From assembly GCF_900110685.1 (NCBI RefSeq), contig NZ_FOES01000018.1, positions 1 to 48,970 of the forward strand: a stretch of DNA of 48,970 nt, written 5' to 3'. Made by a program: the position numbers and the translations under genes. The notes beneath the pieces were generated by a model. It was not told where the DNA came from. It did not search any database and saw only the letters and a list, made by a program, of their open reading frames with translations. This document shows, in pieces, positions 32,959 to 41,403 of this stretch. Numbering within the stretch: the stretch's first letter is position 1; each line of letters starts with the position of its first letter. Source of the DNA: Piscibacillus halophilus. Lineage in GTDB: Bacteria > Bacillota > Bacilli > Bacillales > Alkalibacillaceae.

Positions 32959-33065
32959 ATAAAATCTAATGTCTCATAAAAGGGCTTTAATGTCCCAATA
33001 ATGCCGACGAATGCACTGATTCGACAAAATTCATGTCTCATAAACTTGAAAAAATGTCCCAAAAA
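32948..33065 (+). repeat. Phased 12-bp repeats behind folD
   Basis: Copies of atgtctcataaa or the related atgtcccaa recur with near-constant register: 32948 (partial, tctcataaa, across the folD stop), 32969, 32990, 33033 and 33054. Steps are 21, 21, 43 and 21 bp. The position near 33011 is only weakly similar. The arrangement resembles multiple transposase or regulator binding sites on one DNA face. No transposase gene is near. A short cgaat/attcg inverted pair lies between copies three and four. Confidence 0.6.
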
Positions 33066-33128
33066 TAGCAAGGACCATATATTCTATAAATTTACAAGCA
33101 TAAAATGTGAACTAAATACGATTATGAC

Positions 33129-33156
33129 TTGACATTCATGCCATAGATATTATAAT
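33129..33156 (+). promoter_or_regulatory. Promoter of rplM-rpsI
   Basis: TTGACA (33129-33134), 16-bp spacer, TATAAT (33151-33156). It is the strongest match in this gap and would give a leader of about 95 nt. The -10 lies in the loop of a perfect inverted repeat (next entry). Confidence 0.75.
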
Positions 33157-33170
33157 ATATTCTATGGCAT
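33138..33170. promoter_or_regulatory. Perfect inverted repeat spanning the rplM -10 element
   Basis: atgccataga (33138-33147) and tctatggcat (33161-33170) are exact reverse complements. They flank a 13-bp A/T centre that contains TATAAT and is itself nearly palindromic. It could be an operator or a DNA cruciform. A terminator is less likely, because only tttt follows and the promoter lies inside. Confidence 0.55.
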
Positions 33171-33258
33171 TTTATCATAACCACGACTAGCCCCGGAACT
33201 ATTCGTGTTGAAGATAAAAAAATGTTCGAGTAATTCGATTGAATTAGGAGGGAAAACA
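33171..33258 (+). promoter_or_regulatory. rplM leader, possible L13 leader RNA
   Basis: This is the untranslated segment between the promoter and rplM. Bacillus relatives carry an autoregulatory L13 leader here. I could not match its consensus from memory, so only the location supports the call. An open frame from 33205 runs into rplM but has no homology before 33259. Confidence 0.3.
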
Positions 33259-33696
33259 ATGCGCACAACTTTCATGGCTAATGAAAACAACGTTGAGCGT
33301 AAATGGTATGTAGTTGATGCGGAAGGACAAACGTTAGGTCGTTTAGCGACAGAAGTAGCGTCAATCCTACGCGGTAAAAACAAGCCAACTTACACACCAC
33401 ACGTTGATACTGGTGATCACGTTATTATCGTGAATGCAGATAAAGTTCATTTAACTGGTAAAAAATTAAACGATAAAATTTACTACCGCCATTCAAACTA
33501 CCCTGGTGGTTTAAAACAACGTACAGCAAACGAAATGCGTACGAAATATCCTGAACAAATGCTTGAAATTGCTGTTAAAGGTATGCTACCAAAGAACAAA
33601 CTTGGTCGTAAAATGGCTAAAAAGCTACACGTTTACCGTGGACCTGAGCACAAACATCAAGCACAAAATCCAGAAGTTTACGAACTTCGCGGGTAA
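33259..33696 (+). CDS. rplM: 50S ribosomal protein L13
   Basis: Protein of 145 aa, an early 50S assembly protein. [40 protein letters not shown] and [14 protein letters not shown] are diagnostic. ATG 33259 follows TAGGAGGG; the longer frame from 33205 lacks homology. It pairs with rpsI as in all Bacillaceae, but is separated from truA by about 14 kb. Confidence 0.98.
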   Translation: MRTTFMANENNVERKWYVVDAEGQTLGRLATEVASILRGKNKPTYTPHVDTGDHVIIVNADKVHLTGKKLNDKIYYRHSNYPGGLKQRTANEMRTKYPEQMLEIAVKGMLPKNKLGRKMAKKLHVYRGPEHKHQAQNPEVYELRG

Positions 33697-33716
33697 GTAA
33701 AAGGAGGTAAAACACT

Positions 33717-34109
33717 TTGGCACAAGTACAATACTATGGAACAGGTCGTCGTAAAAGCTCTGTAGCTCGTGTACGTCTAGTTCCTGGAAGCGGAAAAGTT
33801 ATTGTTAATAAAGTAGATGCACAAGATTACTTCCCACACGAAACGTTACGCTTAGTCATCAACCAACCTTTAGAAGCAACTGAAAACGTTGGTAACTATG
33901 ATGTACTAGTAAACGTTAGCGGTGGTGGATATACTGGTCAAGCAGGAGCAATTCGTCTAGGCGTTGCTCGTGCACTATTAGAAGCAGATCCTGATTATCG
34001 CCCAACATTAAAGCGCGCAGGATTCCTAACTCGTGACGCACGTGAGAAAGAACGTAAGAAATACGGTCTTAAAGGCGCTCGTCGTGCACCACAGTTCTCA
34101 AAACGTTAA
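33717..34109 (+). CDS. rpsI: 30S ribosomal protein S9
   Basis: Protein of 130 aa whose C-terminal tail reaches the P-site t[23 protein letters not shown] and the terminal RRAPQFSKR are diagnostic. The start is TTG 33717 after AAAGGAGG. The 3' end lies next to a tyrosine integrase relic; rpsI is a reported insertion site for some Firmicute integrative elements. Confidence 0.98.
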   Translation: MAQVQYYGTGRRKSSVARVRLVPGSGKVIVNKVDAQDYFPHETLRLVINQPLEATENVGNYDVLVNVSGGGYTGQAGAIRLGVARALLEADPDYRPTLKRAGFLTRDAREKERKKYGLKGARRAPQFSKR

Positions 34110-34136
34110 AACCCTTGTCACACAAGGTTTCAAACC

Positions 34137-34172
34137 CTCTCTATCCTTTGTTGGAAAAGAGAGGTTTTTTTA
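34137..34172 (+). terminator. Terminator after rpsI
   Basis: cctctc (34137-34142) and gagagg (34160-34165) form the stem, extended partly inward, followed by seven T residues. It ends the rplM-rpsI unit and marks the junction with the accessory region. Confidence 0.85.
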
Positions 34173-34188
34173 TATTATTCGTTTTTGA

Positions 34189-34210
34189 CTCACAAATGAC
34201 TCACAAATGG
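34189..34210. repeat. Tandem 11-bp repeats, possible integrase arm sites
   Basis: actcacaaatg is present twice without a gap (34189-34199 and 34200-34210), and a related gttcacattta follows. They lie between the rpsI terminator and the 3' end of the integrase relic. Arm-type integrase sites of mobile elements have this form and place. No matching right end was found in the window. Confidence 0.5.
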
Positions 34211-34217
34211 TTCACAT

Positions 34218-34872
34218 TTATTCGTTTGTCATATAATTTAGGAATTGTTCAGCTGTTTTTTCTCTGGATTTATTTGTTACATGAGTATAGATGTTGTAAT
34301 TAGTTTGTATATCTTCATGGCCAAGTCGATCTTGAACCTCATGTGGTTCAGCTCCAGACTCAAATAATAAACTTGCATGAGTGTGGCGGAAGCCGTGAAC
34401 ATTAATTTTCTTCAAGTTAGGATAGTCTCTAAAAATTAAATTCAATTGATCATTAAAATATGACATACGAATATAAGTCATCTTTTTCTCGAGTGGATGA
34501 AACTTAGTGAAAATAGGCTGCTCTTCATCTTTTAAGAAGGGTTGTGGATTTTTAAATATTGCTGAATTTGGTGTTTTCGCCAAGCGCTTAGGATGGCCAG
34601 TGTTTCCTCATCTATACTAATAATTCTATTCGATTATACTAATAATTCTATTCGATTTTTTCGATTTCCCGGTTGTTAAAAGAAATTCATTGTTTCCAAA
34701 ATAAAGTGTCTTATTAAAACAAATAAATTTCTGTGCAAAATCAATATCTGACCAATTAAGTGCTAAAATCTCACCTTTGCGAGCACCGGTGTAAGCAATT
34801 AAGCGAAAAAAATGTATAGTTTAAAGGTTGATCCTTTATAATCTTAAGAAATTTATTTAATTCCCTTCTTGA
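34218..34872 (-). pseudogene. Tyrosine integrase, truncated and frameshifted
   Basis: The intact C-terminal piece (34218-34583) carries the box II HGFRHTHASLL, the late LGHED histidine and the nucleophile region NIYTHVT. Further upstream on the minus strand, box I RLIAYTGARKGEILALNWSD can be read (about 34725-34805). Preceding it is ELNKFLKII in another frame, broken at a run of seven A (34806-34812). A 22-bp tandem duplication (34613-34656) and a further shift near the 121-codon frame also break it. The N-terminal half is missing; oppC begins there. Confidence 0.85.
34613..34656. repeat. 22-bp tandem duplication inside the integrase relic
   Basis: The 22-bp unit starting tatactaataattctattc occurs twice, exactly adjacent (34613-34634 and 34635-34656). 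Reading with only one copy restores an integrase-like frame (SNRIISIDEETLAIL), so the duplication is itself a disabling mutation and probably recent. Confidence 0.85.
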
Positions 34873-34895
34873 ATATTAAGGAGGGGGGAATAGAC

Positions 34896-35800
34896 ATGGG
34901 GCAAGCCCAATCCCAAACGAATTCATACGTTCCAGTAGAACACTATCCGAGGAAAGAACAGAAACCAGATTCATTTAGAAAAATCATTTTTCGTAAGTTC
35001 ATAAAAAATAAGTTAGCCGTATTCGGAATGGTCTTGCTTTTGATCATTATTAGCTTAGCCCTTTTTGCTCCGTGGATATCTCCACACAGTGTAACGGAAA
35101 CAGATCCAGTAAACAAACTCCAGCCCCCAAGTGCAGAACATTGGCTTGGTACAGATACACTTGGGCGGGATACCTTTAGTCGTTTACTTCATGGGGCAAG
35201 GGTATCCTTGCTCGTTGGTTTTGCCTCAGTTGCAGGTTCCCTACTCATTGGGGTTGTGTTGGGTGCTTAGCAGGATATTATGGAGGACTTCTCGATTCGA
35301 TTATTATGCGCTTTGTGGATGTCGTGATTTCATTTCCACAAATTTTCCTCCTAATAACGCTCGTTACTATCTTTGAACCAAGTTTGGATAAATTAATTAT
35401 TGCCTTTGCTTTGTTTGGTTGGACTGGAACAGCACGACTAGTCCGAGGAGAATTTTTATCGTTAAGAACTAGGGAATTTGTTTTAGCAGCAAAAACGATT
35501 AGTAAGATTATCTTTTCGCACATATTACCAAATGCATTAGGTCCGATTATCGTATCAGCAACCCTGATGATTGGGTATGTGATTTTGGCCGAGTCAGCAT
35601 TAAGCTATCTAGGTCTTGGCGTTCAGCCACCTACATCAAGTTGGGGCAATATGCTTCAGGATGCACAAAACATTACTATTATGGTTACTTCCTGGTGGTA
35701 CCCTTTATTTCCGGGAATCATGATTTTACTGACGGTTTTAGCTTTTAATTTTGTTGGTGATGGGCTACGAGATGCATTTGACCCTAAGATTAAGGAATAA
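34896..35800 (+). pseudogene. Oligopeptide/dipeptide ABC permease OppC/DppC-like, frameshifted
   Basis: The first part (34896-35270) has a membrane helix, then [20 protein letters not shown], and stops after VLGA. The second part continues in another frame with [18 protein letters not shown] and runs to 35800. One missing T in gcttagc near 35268 explains the shift. The EAA loop ([20 protein letters not shown]) lacks the conserved glycine and about four residues. No oppB, ATPase or binding protein is adjacent, so it is an orphan remnant. AAGGAGGGGGG precedes ATG 34896. Confidence 0.85.
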
Positions 35801-35809
35801 AGACTTGAT

Positions 35810-35855
35810 GACAGACACTTTCTCACTGCCAGTGGGGGAGGTGGTCTGTCTTTTT
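35810..35855 (+). terminator. Terminator after the oppC relic
   Basis: gacagac (35810-35816) pairs with gtctgtc (35844-35850), with further partial pairing inside, then five T residues. Confidence 0.75.
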
Positions 35856-35883
35856 AATTTGATGTGAAGCGTTGGGTTAGTTG

Positions 35884-36040
35884 CCACGGAGAGATTGAAC
35901 CTAGTAATTTGATCAGTTGAGGAGCCGTGGTTAGTGGTATCTACACCATGGTTGTCCCGATGCCACAATTAATGAGATAATATAACTGATATTTTTTGGC
36001 GTAATTTACCAAGACCGTTTTTTATATTGGCACAAAGTGA
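35884..36040 (+). promoter_or_regulatory. Structured region upstream of msrA
   Basis: Two stems are visible: ccacgg (35884-35889) with ccgtgg (35925-35930), and gtggtatc (35934-35941) with gatgccac (35959-35966). A weaker ttggcgta/taccaa stem and a run of six T (about 36015-36021) follow. A leader RNA with an attenuator is possible. It does not fit a T-box, SAM or other riboswitch pattern that I know. Confidence 0.4.
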
Positions 36041-36054
36041 AGAGGTGAGTCACT

Positions 36055-36525
36055 ATGGAAGTTGTATATTTTGCAGGCGGCTGTTTATGGGGAGTACAAG
36101 CTTTTATCAAAACGTTACCCGGCGTTACGTTTACGGAAGCTGGGAGAGCTAATGGAACCAGTCATACACTTGAGGGTGATTATGATGGCTACGCCGAATG
36201 TGTAAAAACAGGGTTTGATCCGACGGTTGTCACAATCAAGGAATTAATGGGATATTTTTTTGAGATCATTAATCCATACAGTTTGAATCAACAAGGACAG
36301 GATGTTGGTGAGAAGTACAGAACAGGCGTATATAGTGAAAACCCTGAACACTTAAAAGAGGCAAGGGCTTTTCTTAGGGAGAGAAAGGATTTTGACCAGA
36401 TTGTTGTTGAGGTTTTACCTCTTACAAACTATGTGAGAAGTGCAGAGGAGCATCAAGATAGGCTGGATAAATGTCCGGATGATTATTGTCATATTCCAGA
36501 AGAAATTTTAAATCGATATAAGTAG
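36055..36525 (+). CDS. msrA: Peptide-methionine (S)-S-oxide reductase MsrA-like
   Basis: Protein of 156 aa. The catalytic cysteine is C10 in YFAGGCLWGVQ; the usual F after it is replaced by L. GEKYRTGVYS is the family core. Two further cysteines, KCPDDYCH near the C-terminus, could resolve the sulfenic acid. GAGGTGA lies 6 nt before ATG 36055. The context is isolated; no msrB follows. It protects against methionine oxidation if active. Confidence 0.85.
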   Translation: MEVVYFAGGCLWGVQAFIKTLPGVTFTEAGRANGTSHTLEGDYDGYAECVKTGFDPTVVTIKELMGYFFEIINPYSLNQQGQDVGEKYRTGVYSENPEHLKEARAFLRERKDFDQIVVEVLPLTNYVRSAEEHQDRLDKCPDDYCHIPEEILNRYK

Positions 36526-36553
36526 GGAGTACATTTTCGGTAACATATAGGTT

Positions 36554-36594
36554 TAGTGGTTACTATCAGAAGACATGTAATCACCACTTTTTTC
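36554..36594 (+). terminator. Terminator after msrA
   Basis: gtggttac near 36554 pairs with the later gtaatcaccac with a small bulge, followed by tttttt. It closes the msrA unit. Confidence 0.6.
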
Positions 36595-36629
36595 TTTAAT
36601 ATGGATAAATTCTGGGAATTATACAAGTC

Positions 36630-36668
36630 AGTGGGGCTGTTCCTCCGGTGGAGGGCAGGCCTTTTTTT
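36630..36668 (+). terminator. Second hairpin terminator in the msrA-regulator gap
   Basis: cctcc-ggt-ggagg forms the tip and ggctg/cagcc-like arms the base, followed by seven T (36662-36668). Since msrA is already terminated 40 nt earlier, this may be a leftover from a lost gene. Confidence 0.6.
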
Positions 36669-37006
36669 GTTTTTCATATTGTAAATTACACAATAGGCGG
36701 CGAATGGAAGGATGTCTACCAAAAGGGTTCTAAAACTAATATCCAACTAGACTGATTATTGTATGAATAGTAGGAGTTTGGAACGGACACGAAGGACACG
36801 AAGGCAAATCATAATATTTGATTCACTTGTTTTTATAAAGTTGCATATAAAATTTCAAAATTATTGAAGTAATTAAACTTTAATAAGTACATCTATTAAA
36901 AATTTTCTTTCAATTCGAAAAATATTATGCTATCATCAAAATAAATACAGTATATGTGTAAAAAATATGAAAATACTACAATTGATTTTATAAATAACGT
37001 AAGGGA
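36669..37006. other. Non-coding gap before the XRE-cupin regulator
   Basis: AT-rich and without a credible gene on either strand. It contains a 9-bp tandem repeat ggacacgaa (36785-36802). A weak promoter candidate is TTCAAT (36909-36914), 16 bp, TATCAT (36931-36936) with a TG before the -10. Confidence 0.5.
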
Positions 37007-37558
37007 ATGAAAAATTTGGATCATATTTATAAGAAGATCAAAAATATAAGATTAGAAAAAGGTATGACTTTAAAAGATTTAAGTGAAAAAACGGATTTAT
37101 CTGTAAGTTTTTTATCACAAGTGGAAAGGGGATCTTCTTCTCTTGCCATTACATCCTTTAAAAAGATAGCAGATGCTTTTAATGTATCCATGACATACTT
37201 CTTTGAAGACACAGAAAACTACAATTATGCAGTAAAAAAGGAAGATCAAAAGCCATTTAAAGTTGAAGGAGCTGAAACTACACATATACGCTTGGCGGGA
37301 AAATTTCCTGAGCGTCGATTGGAGCCAATAAAAGTTACTTTAGTTCCTAAACAAAAAGATGAACAACAATTTAGTCATCCAGGTGAGGAACTGTATTATG
37401 TGTTGAAGGGCACAGTAATTTTCAGAATTGAAGACAAAGAATATGTGTTGAACGAGGGAGATTCTATACATTTCCCATCTGAAAAAGTTCATCAATGGGA
37501 AAATCCCACTTCGCAAGAGACAACATTATTATGTGTTTTAACACCCGTAATTTTTTAA
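37007..37558 (+). CDS. XRE-family regulator with C-terminal cupin
   Basis: Protein of 183 aa. Residues about 8-65 form an HTH of the XRE type (MTLKDLSEKTDLSVSFLSQV). Residues about 110-180 form a cupin (HPGEELYYVLKG and later HQWEN) that likely binds a small ligand or metal. Such proteins often repress or activate adjacent amine, amino-acid or ureide catabolic genes. The start may be ATG 37007 or TTG 37016, since AAGGGA directly abuts the ATG. It lies 51 nt before hyuA, probably its regulator. Confidence 0.88.
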   Translation: MKNLDHIYKKIKNIRLEKGMTLKDLSEKTDLSVSFLSQVERGSSSLAITSFKKIADAFNVSMTYFFEDTENYNYAVKKEDQKPFKVEGAETTHIRLAGKFPERRLEPIKVTLVPKQKDEQQFSHPGEELYYVLKGTVIFRIEDKEYVLNEGDSIHFPSEKVHQWENPTSQETTLLCVLTPVIF

Positions 37559-37609
37559 ATGGGTGAAATATATAAATTAAATTCTGATAAAGGGGAAGGT
37601 GTAAATTAA

Positions 37610-39655
37610 ATGAGAGTAGCGACAGACATTGGAGGAACATTTACAGACCTAGTCTACGTTGATGAGAATGGTGGGATTGAAGTTGCCAAGAGTCATACAA
37701 CACCGCCAAACTTTGAACAAGGTGTAATTGACGTTTTAGAAAAAAGCGGTATAGACCAAACGGCCATTTCCACATTTATTCACGGAACTACCGTCATTAT
37801 TAACGCATTAACAGAAAGGAAGGGAGCAAAAACAGGTTTAATTACGACAAAAGGATTTAGAGATATATTAGAAATTGCTCGTGGTAACCGACCTGATCTC
37901 TTTAACATTCGTTATAAGAAGCCCTCACCATTTATTGATCGCTTTCTAAGAAAAGAAGTAAATGAACGATTGAATTATAAAGGTGAAGTACTTACCCCTC
38001 TTAATAAGGAACAAGTGAAAGAGATTATAGAATATTTTAAAAAAGAAAAGGTTGAAGCTATTGCTGTGGCTTATCTTCATTCTTATGTGAATCCCGAACA
38101 CGAAAAGGAAACAATCAAGCTTATTAAAGAACTTTGGCCAGAAGTTGCCGTAACAGCTTCTTACGAGGTAACGAAAGAATGGCGTGAATATGAGCGTACC
38201 AATACGGCAGCTTTAAATGCGTACGTACAGCCAGCAGCAGCTACTTATGTAAACAAACTTTACAATAAGCTTGCTGAACAAAACACAACTAGTAAGAACT
38301 TTATTATGCAATCAAATGGTGGTACGACTACATTCGGTAATGCGAAAGAAACCCCAATTAATATGGTAGAATCGGGGCCTGTTGCAGGGATTTATGGGTC
38401 CGCAGTTCTTGGAAAAATGATTGGTGAAGAAAATATTATTGCATTTGATATTGGCGGTACGACAGCTAAATGCTCCCTAATCGAAAAAGGGGAAGTAAAA
38501 GTATCAACGGACTACTATATTGAGCGTACAGATAGAAATGCTGGTTACCCAATAAAGACACCAGTAGTTGATATTGTAGAAATCGGTAACGGTGGTGGTT
38601 CGATTGCTTGGATTGATGACGCTGGTTCCTTAAAGGTTGGACCACAGTCAGCTGGTGCTATGCCTGGTCCTGTTGCATATGGACAAGGTGGAACTGAACC
38701 AACTACCACCGATGCGAACCTATTAACCGGACGTCTTTCAGCAAAGAATTTTGATTATGATGTTAATCTGAACCGAGTTAAAGATGCAATCGAAACGAAA
38801 ATAGCAAAGCAATTTGATATGAGCACTGAGGAAGCAGCCCTTGGTATTATACGTATTGCTAATTCAAATATGTTAAATGCACTTAAATTGATTTCAATTC
38901 GCAAGGGCCACAATCCACAAGAATTTACTTTAGTTGCCTTTGGCGGTGGAGGATCCATGCACGCACCAGCTCTGGCACGAGAAATGGGTGTGAAAAAAGT
39001 AGTGATTCCTTTGGCCTCTCCTGTATTTTCTGCATGGGGAATGTTAATGAGTGATCTTCGTCATGACTATATTAATACCTTTATTAGGCGTGTGGAAGAT
39101 TTAGACTTAAATGAAATAAACAACTACTGGAATGAAATTGAAAATGGAGCAATTCATCAGTTTGAAAATGAAGGAGTAGACAAAGAGGATGTAGCTTTCA
39201 ATCGATTTGCGGATATGCGTTATGTAGGGCAAGAGCATACGGTTAAGGTGCCAGTTCCGAACGGTGCATGGACAGCGGTTGAAATAAATGAAATTGTTGA
39301 AAAATTCCATGATTTACACGAACAAAACTATACCTTTAAATTAGAAGATACACAAATCGAAATTGTTAACTTGCATGTTACGGCTTTTGGTAAAGTTCCA
39401 AAACCTGTGGTTAATAAAATTCATAGAGAAGGTACACTTGAAGATGCAAAAATAGAAACAAGAAGTGTGTATTTTGAAAATCCAAATGGTTGGGTTACTA
39501 CAGATGTCTATCAACGTGAACTGTTGCCTACAGGACAACTTGTAGATGGGCCAGCAATCATTGAGGAGAAAGCAGCAGTTACTGTGATTTACAAAGGCCA
39601 ATCTCTTCACGTAGACGAGTATGGAAACCTAATTATCGAAACGGGGGCGAAATAA
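37610..39655 (+). CDS. Hydantoinase/oxoprolinase family A subunit
   Basis: Protein of 681 aa. It has an N-terminal phosphate loop DIGGTFTDL (6-14), a central HGTTVIINALTERKG, a second phosphate motif FDIGGTTAKCSL (about 280-291) and a C-terminal GGGGSMHAPALA. This is the ASKHA-type ATP-using subunit shared by N-methylhydantoinase A, 5-oxoprolinase and acetone/acetophenone carboxylases. Partner subunit B starts immediately after. The substrate cannot be read from sequence; no carboxylase gamma-like gene is present. GGGGAAGG precedes ATG 37610. Confidence 0.9.
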   Translation: MRVATDIGGTFTDLVYVDENGGIEVAKSHTTPPNFEQGVIDVLEKSGIDQTAISTFIHGTTVIINALTERKGAKTGLITTKGFRDILEIARGNRPDLFNIRYKKPSPFIDRFLRKEVNERLNYKGEVLTPLNKEQVKEIIEYFKKEKVEAIAVAYLHSYVNPEHEKETIKLIKELWPEVAVTASYEVTKEWREYERTNTAALNAYVQPAAATYVNKLYNKLAEQNTTSKNFIMQSNGGTTTFGNAKETPINMVESGPVAGIYGSAVLGKMIGEENIIAFDIGGTTAKCSLIEKGEVKVSTDYYIERTDRNAGYPIKTPVVDIVEIGNGGGSIAWIDDAGSLKVGPQSAGAMPGPVAYGQGGTEPTTTDANLLTGRLSAKNFDYDVNLNRVKDAIETKIAKQFDMSTEEAALGIIRIANSNMLNALKLISIRKGHNPQEFTLVAFGGGGSMHAPALAREMGVKKVVIPLASPVFSAWGMLMSDLRHDYINTFIRRVEDLDLNEINNYWNEIENGAIHQFENEGVDKEDVAFNRFADMRYVGQEHTVKVPVPNGAWTAVEINEIVEKFHDLHEQNYTFKLEDTQIEIVNLHVTAFGKVPKPVVNKIHREGTLEDAKIETRSVYFENPNGWVTTDVYQRELLPTGQLVDGPAIIEEKAAVTVIYKGQSLHVDEYGNLIIETGAK

Positions 39656-41392
39656 ATGGTACAAGCAACAAAAATGGATCCATTTACATTAGAAATCGTT
39701 AAAGATTCCCTTCTAGCAACTGGGGATGAAATGTTTATTGCGCTTGCAAAAACGTCGATGAGCCCAATTATTTATGAAGTGCTCGATTATGCTAGTGGGT
39801 TAACAGATGCCAAAGGCCAATTACTCACTCAAGGGAACGGTGTAACAGGTTTTATCGGTATGCTTTCCTTTATGGTAAAGGAAACTCTTGAAAAATACGG
39901 GAATCAAGGTGACCTTCATCCAGGGGATATAATTATTATCAATGATCCATATGGCGGGGGAGGTTCACACCTGTCAGACGTTGGTTTAGTAATGCCGATC
40001 TTCCATGAAGGGGAACTAATTGCTTTTTCTGCCAATAAAGCGCATTGGACAGAAGTGGGTGGTAAGGATCCTGGTTCTTTTACGAATGATTCTACGGACA
40101 TTTTCCAAGAAGGATTACAATTTCCGTGCATAAAGTTATTCGATCAAGGTGATTTGAATGAAGGACTTGTTGAAATTATTCGATCCAACGTGCGTTTTCC
40201 AGATTTATCTCTTGGGGATATGTGGGCACAAGTTGCTGCACTAAAGACCGGAGAAAAACGTGTCAAGGAACTTTGTGAAAAATACGGACGAGATACAATT
40301 CAATCCTCAATTAATTATCATTTAGAGCATGGTGAAAGAATCTCTAGACAAGAGATTGCAAAACTACCAAAAGGAACGTTTAAGGCAGAGGATTTCGTAG
40401 ATACGGATGGAATAGGGAATGGTCCTTTTCCAATCCAATGTGAAGTAACCATAACGGAAGACGAATTTATCTGTGACTTCCGTGGTAGTAGCCCACAAGT
40501 GCCAGGACCGGTAAACTGTTCTTATACAGGTCTTGTATCGGCCGTTAGAACGATTTTCTTGGCAGTAACGAACCCAACTCAAGACGTGAACGATGGGGTT
40601 TTTCGACCGTTAAAAGTTATTGTTGATCCAAAGTCGATTATGTCAGCAGAACGACCAGCACCAGTATCTAATTACTTCGAAACACTAGTAGGGAGTTTAG
40701 ATTTAGTTTGGAAAGCCTTAGCACCTTACCTACCAGAAAGACTATCAGCCGGTCATCTATTATCTATTAGTTCAATAACACTGTCAGGACAACACCAAGA
40801 TACCGATGAACCATTTTTAATTGTTGAACCATCTGTAGGTGGATGGGGTGGTGCCGACGGTCAAGATGGTGCCAGTGGACAATTCTGTGTAGCCGATGGT
40901 GAGACGTACAACGTTCCAGTTGAAGTAGCAGAAACACGATATGGAGTATTAGTTGATGAATATAGTTTGCGAATTGATGGAGCTGGTGCCGGTGAGTACA
41001 TCGGTGGTAAAGGTGTTATCCGATCATATCGTGCACTAACCGATGGACAAGCTGCCACCGTAACATTTGGTAGACACAAGTTCTATCCTTGGGGAACAAA
41101 AGGTGGGTATGAAGGTTCACCAAATGAATTCTATGTTGAAAAATCAAACGGAGAAATTGATGGTCCATATGGGGTTTATCCACGTTATCAACTACAAAAG
41201 AATGACGTGATTAAACTGAGAACGGCAACTGGTGGAGGGTATGGAAATCCATATAAACGTCCAGCTGAACAAGTAGCAAAGGATGTCAAAAACGAGTACT
41301 ACACAGTTGAAGAAGCTAAAAAACTATTTGGTGTAGAAGTAAATCCAGACACATTTGACTATAAAGAGCTTGATGTAAGATTAAATGCATAA
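39656..41392 (+). CDS. Hydantoinase/oxoprolinase family B subunit
   Basis: Protein of 578 aa, the HyuB-type partner. The signature NDPYGGGGSHLSDV lies at 96-109. Later segments are DFRGSSPQVPGPVNC and RTATGGGYGNPYKRP. The start directly follows the hyuA-type stop without a gap, which implies fixed stoichiometry. Together the pair probably hydrolyses a cyclic amide or ureide with ATP. A carboxylase is an alternative but would need a third subunit. Confidence 0.9.
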   Translation: MVQATKMDPFTLEIVKDSLLATGDEMFIALAKTSMSPIIYEVLDYASGLTDAKGQLLTQGNGVTGFIGMLSFMVKETLEKYGNQGDLHPGDIIIINDPYGGGGSHLSDVGLVMPIFHEGELIAFSANKAHWTEVGGKDPGSFTNDSTDIFQEGLQFPCIKLFDQGDLNEGLVEIIRSNVRFPDLSLGDMWAQVAALKTGEKRVKELCEKYGRDTIQSSINYHLEHGERISRQEIAKLPKGTFKAEDFVDTDGIGNGPFPIQCEVTITEDEFICDFRGSSPQVPGPVNCSYTGLVSAVRTIFLAVTNPTQDVNDGVFRPLKVIVDPKSIMSAERPAPVSNYFETLVGSLDLVWKALAPYLPERLSAGHLLSISSITLSGQHQDTDEPFLIVEPSVGGWGGADGQDGASGQFCVADGETYNVPVEVAETRYGVLVDEYSLRIDGAGAGEYIGGKGVIRSYRALTDGQAATVTFGRHKFYPWGTKGGYEGSPNEFYVEKSNGEIDGPYGVYPRYQLQKNDVIKLRTATGGGYGNPYKRPAEQVAKDVKNEYYTVEEAKKLFGVEVNPDTFDYKELDVRLNA

Positions 41393-41403
41393 AGGAGAAA
41401 AAT

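Noticed and set aside
33205-33258. N-terminal extension of rplM
   Set aside because: The extra 18 codons have no homology, and the strong ribosome site lies just before ATG 33259.
35884-36040. T-box or SAM riboswitch upstream of msrA
   Set aside because: The T-box sequence and the SAM-I core are not present; only unspecific stems are seen.
36785-36802. Two tandem copies of ggacacgaa
   Set aside because: Only two short units and no neighbouring feature; likely chance or slippage.
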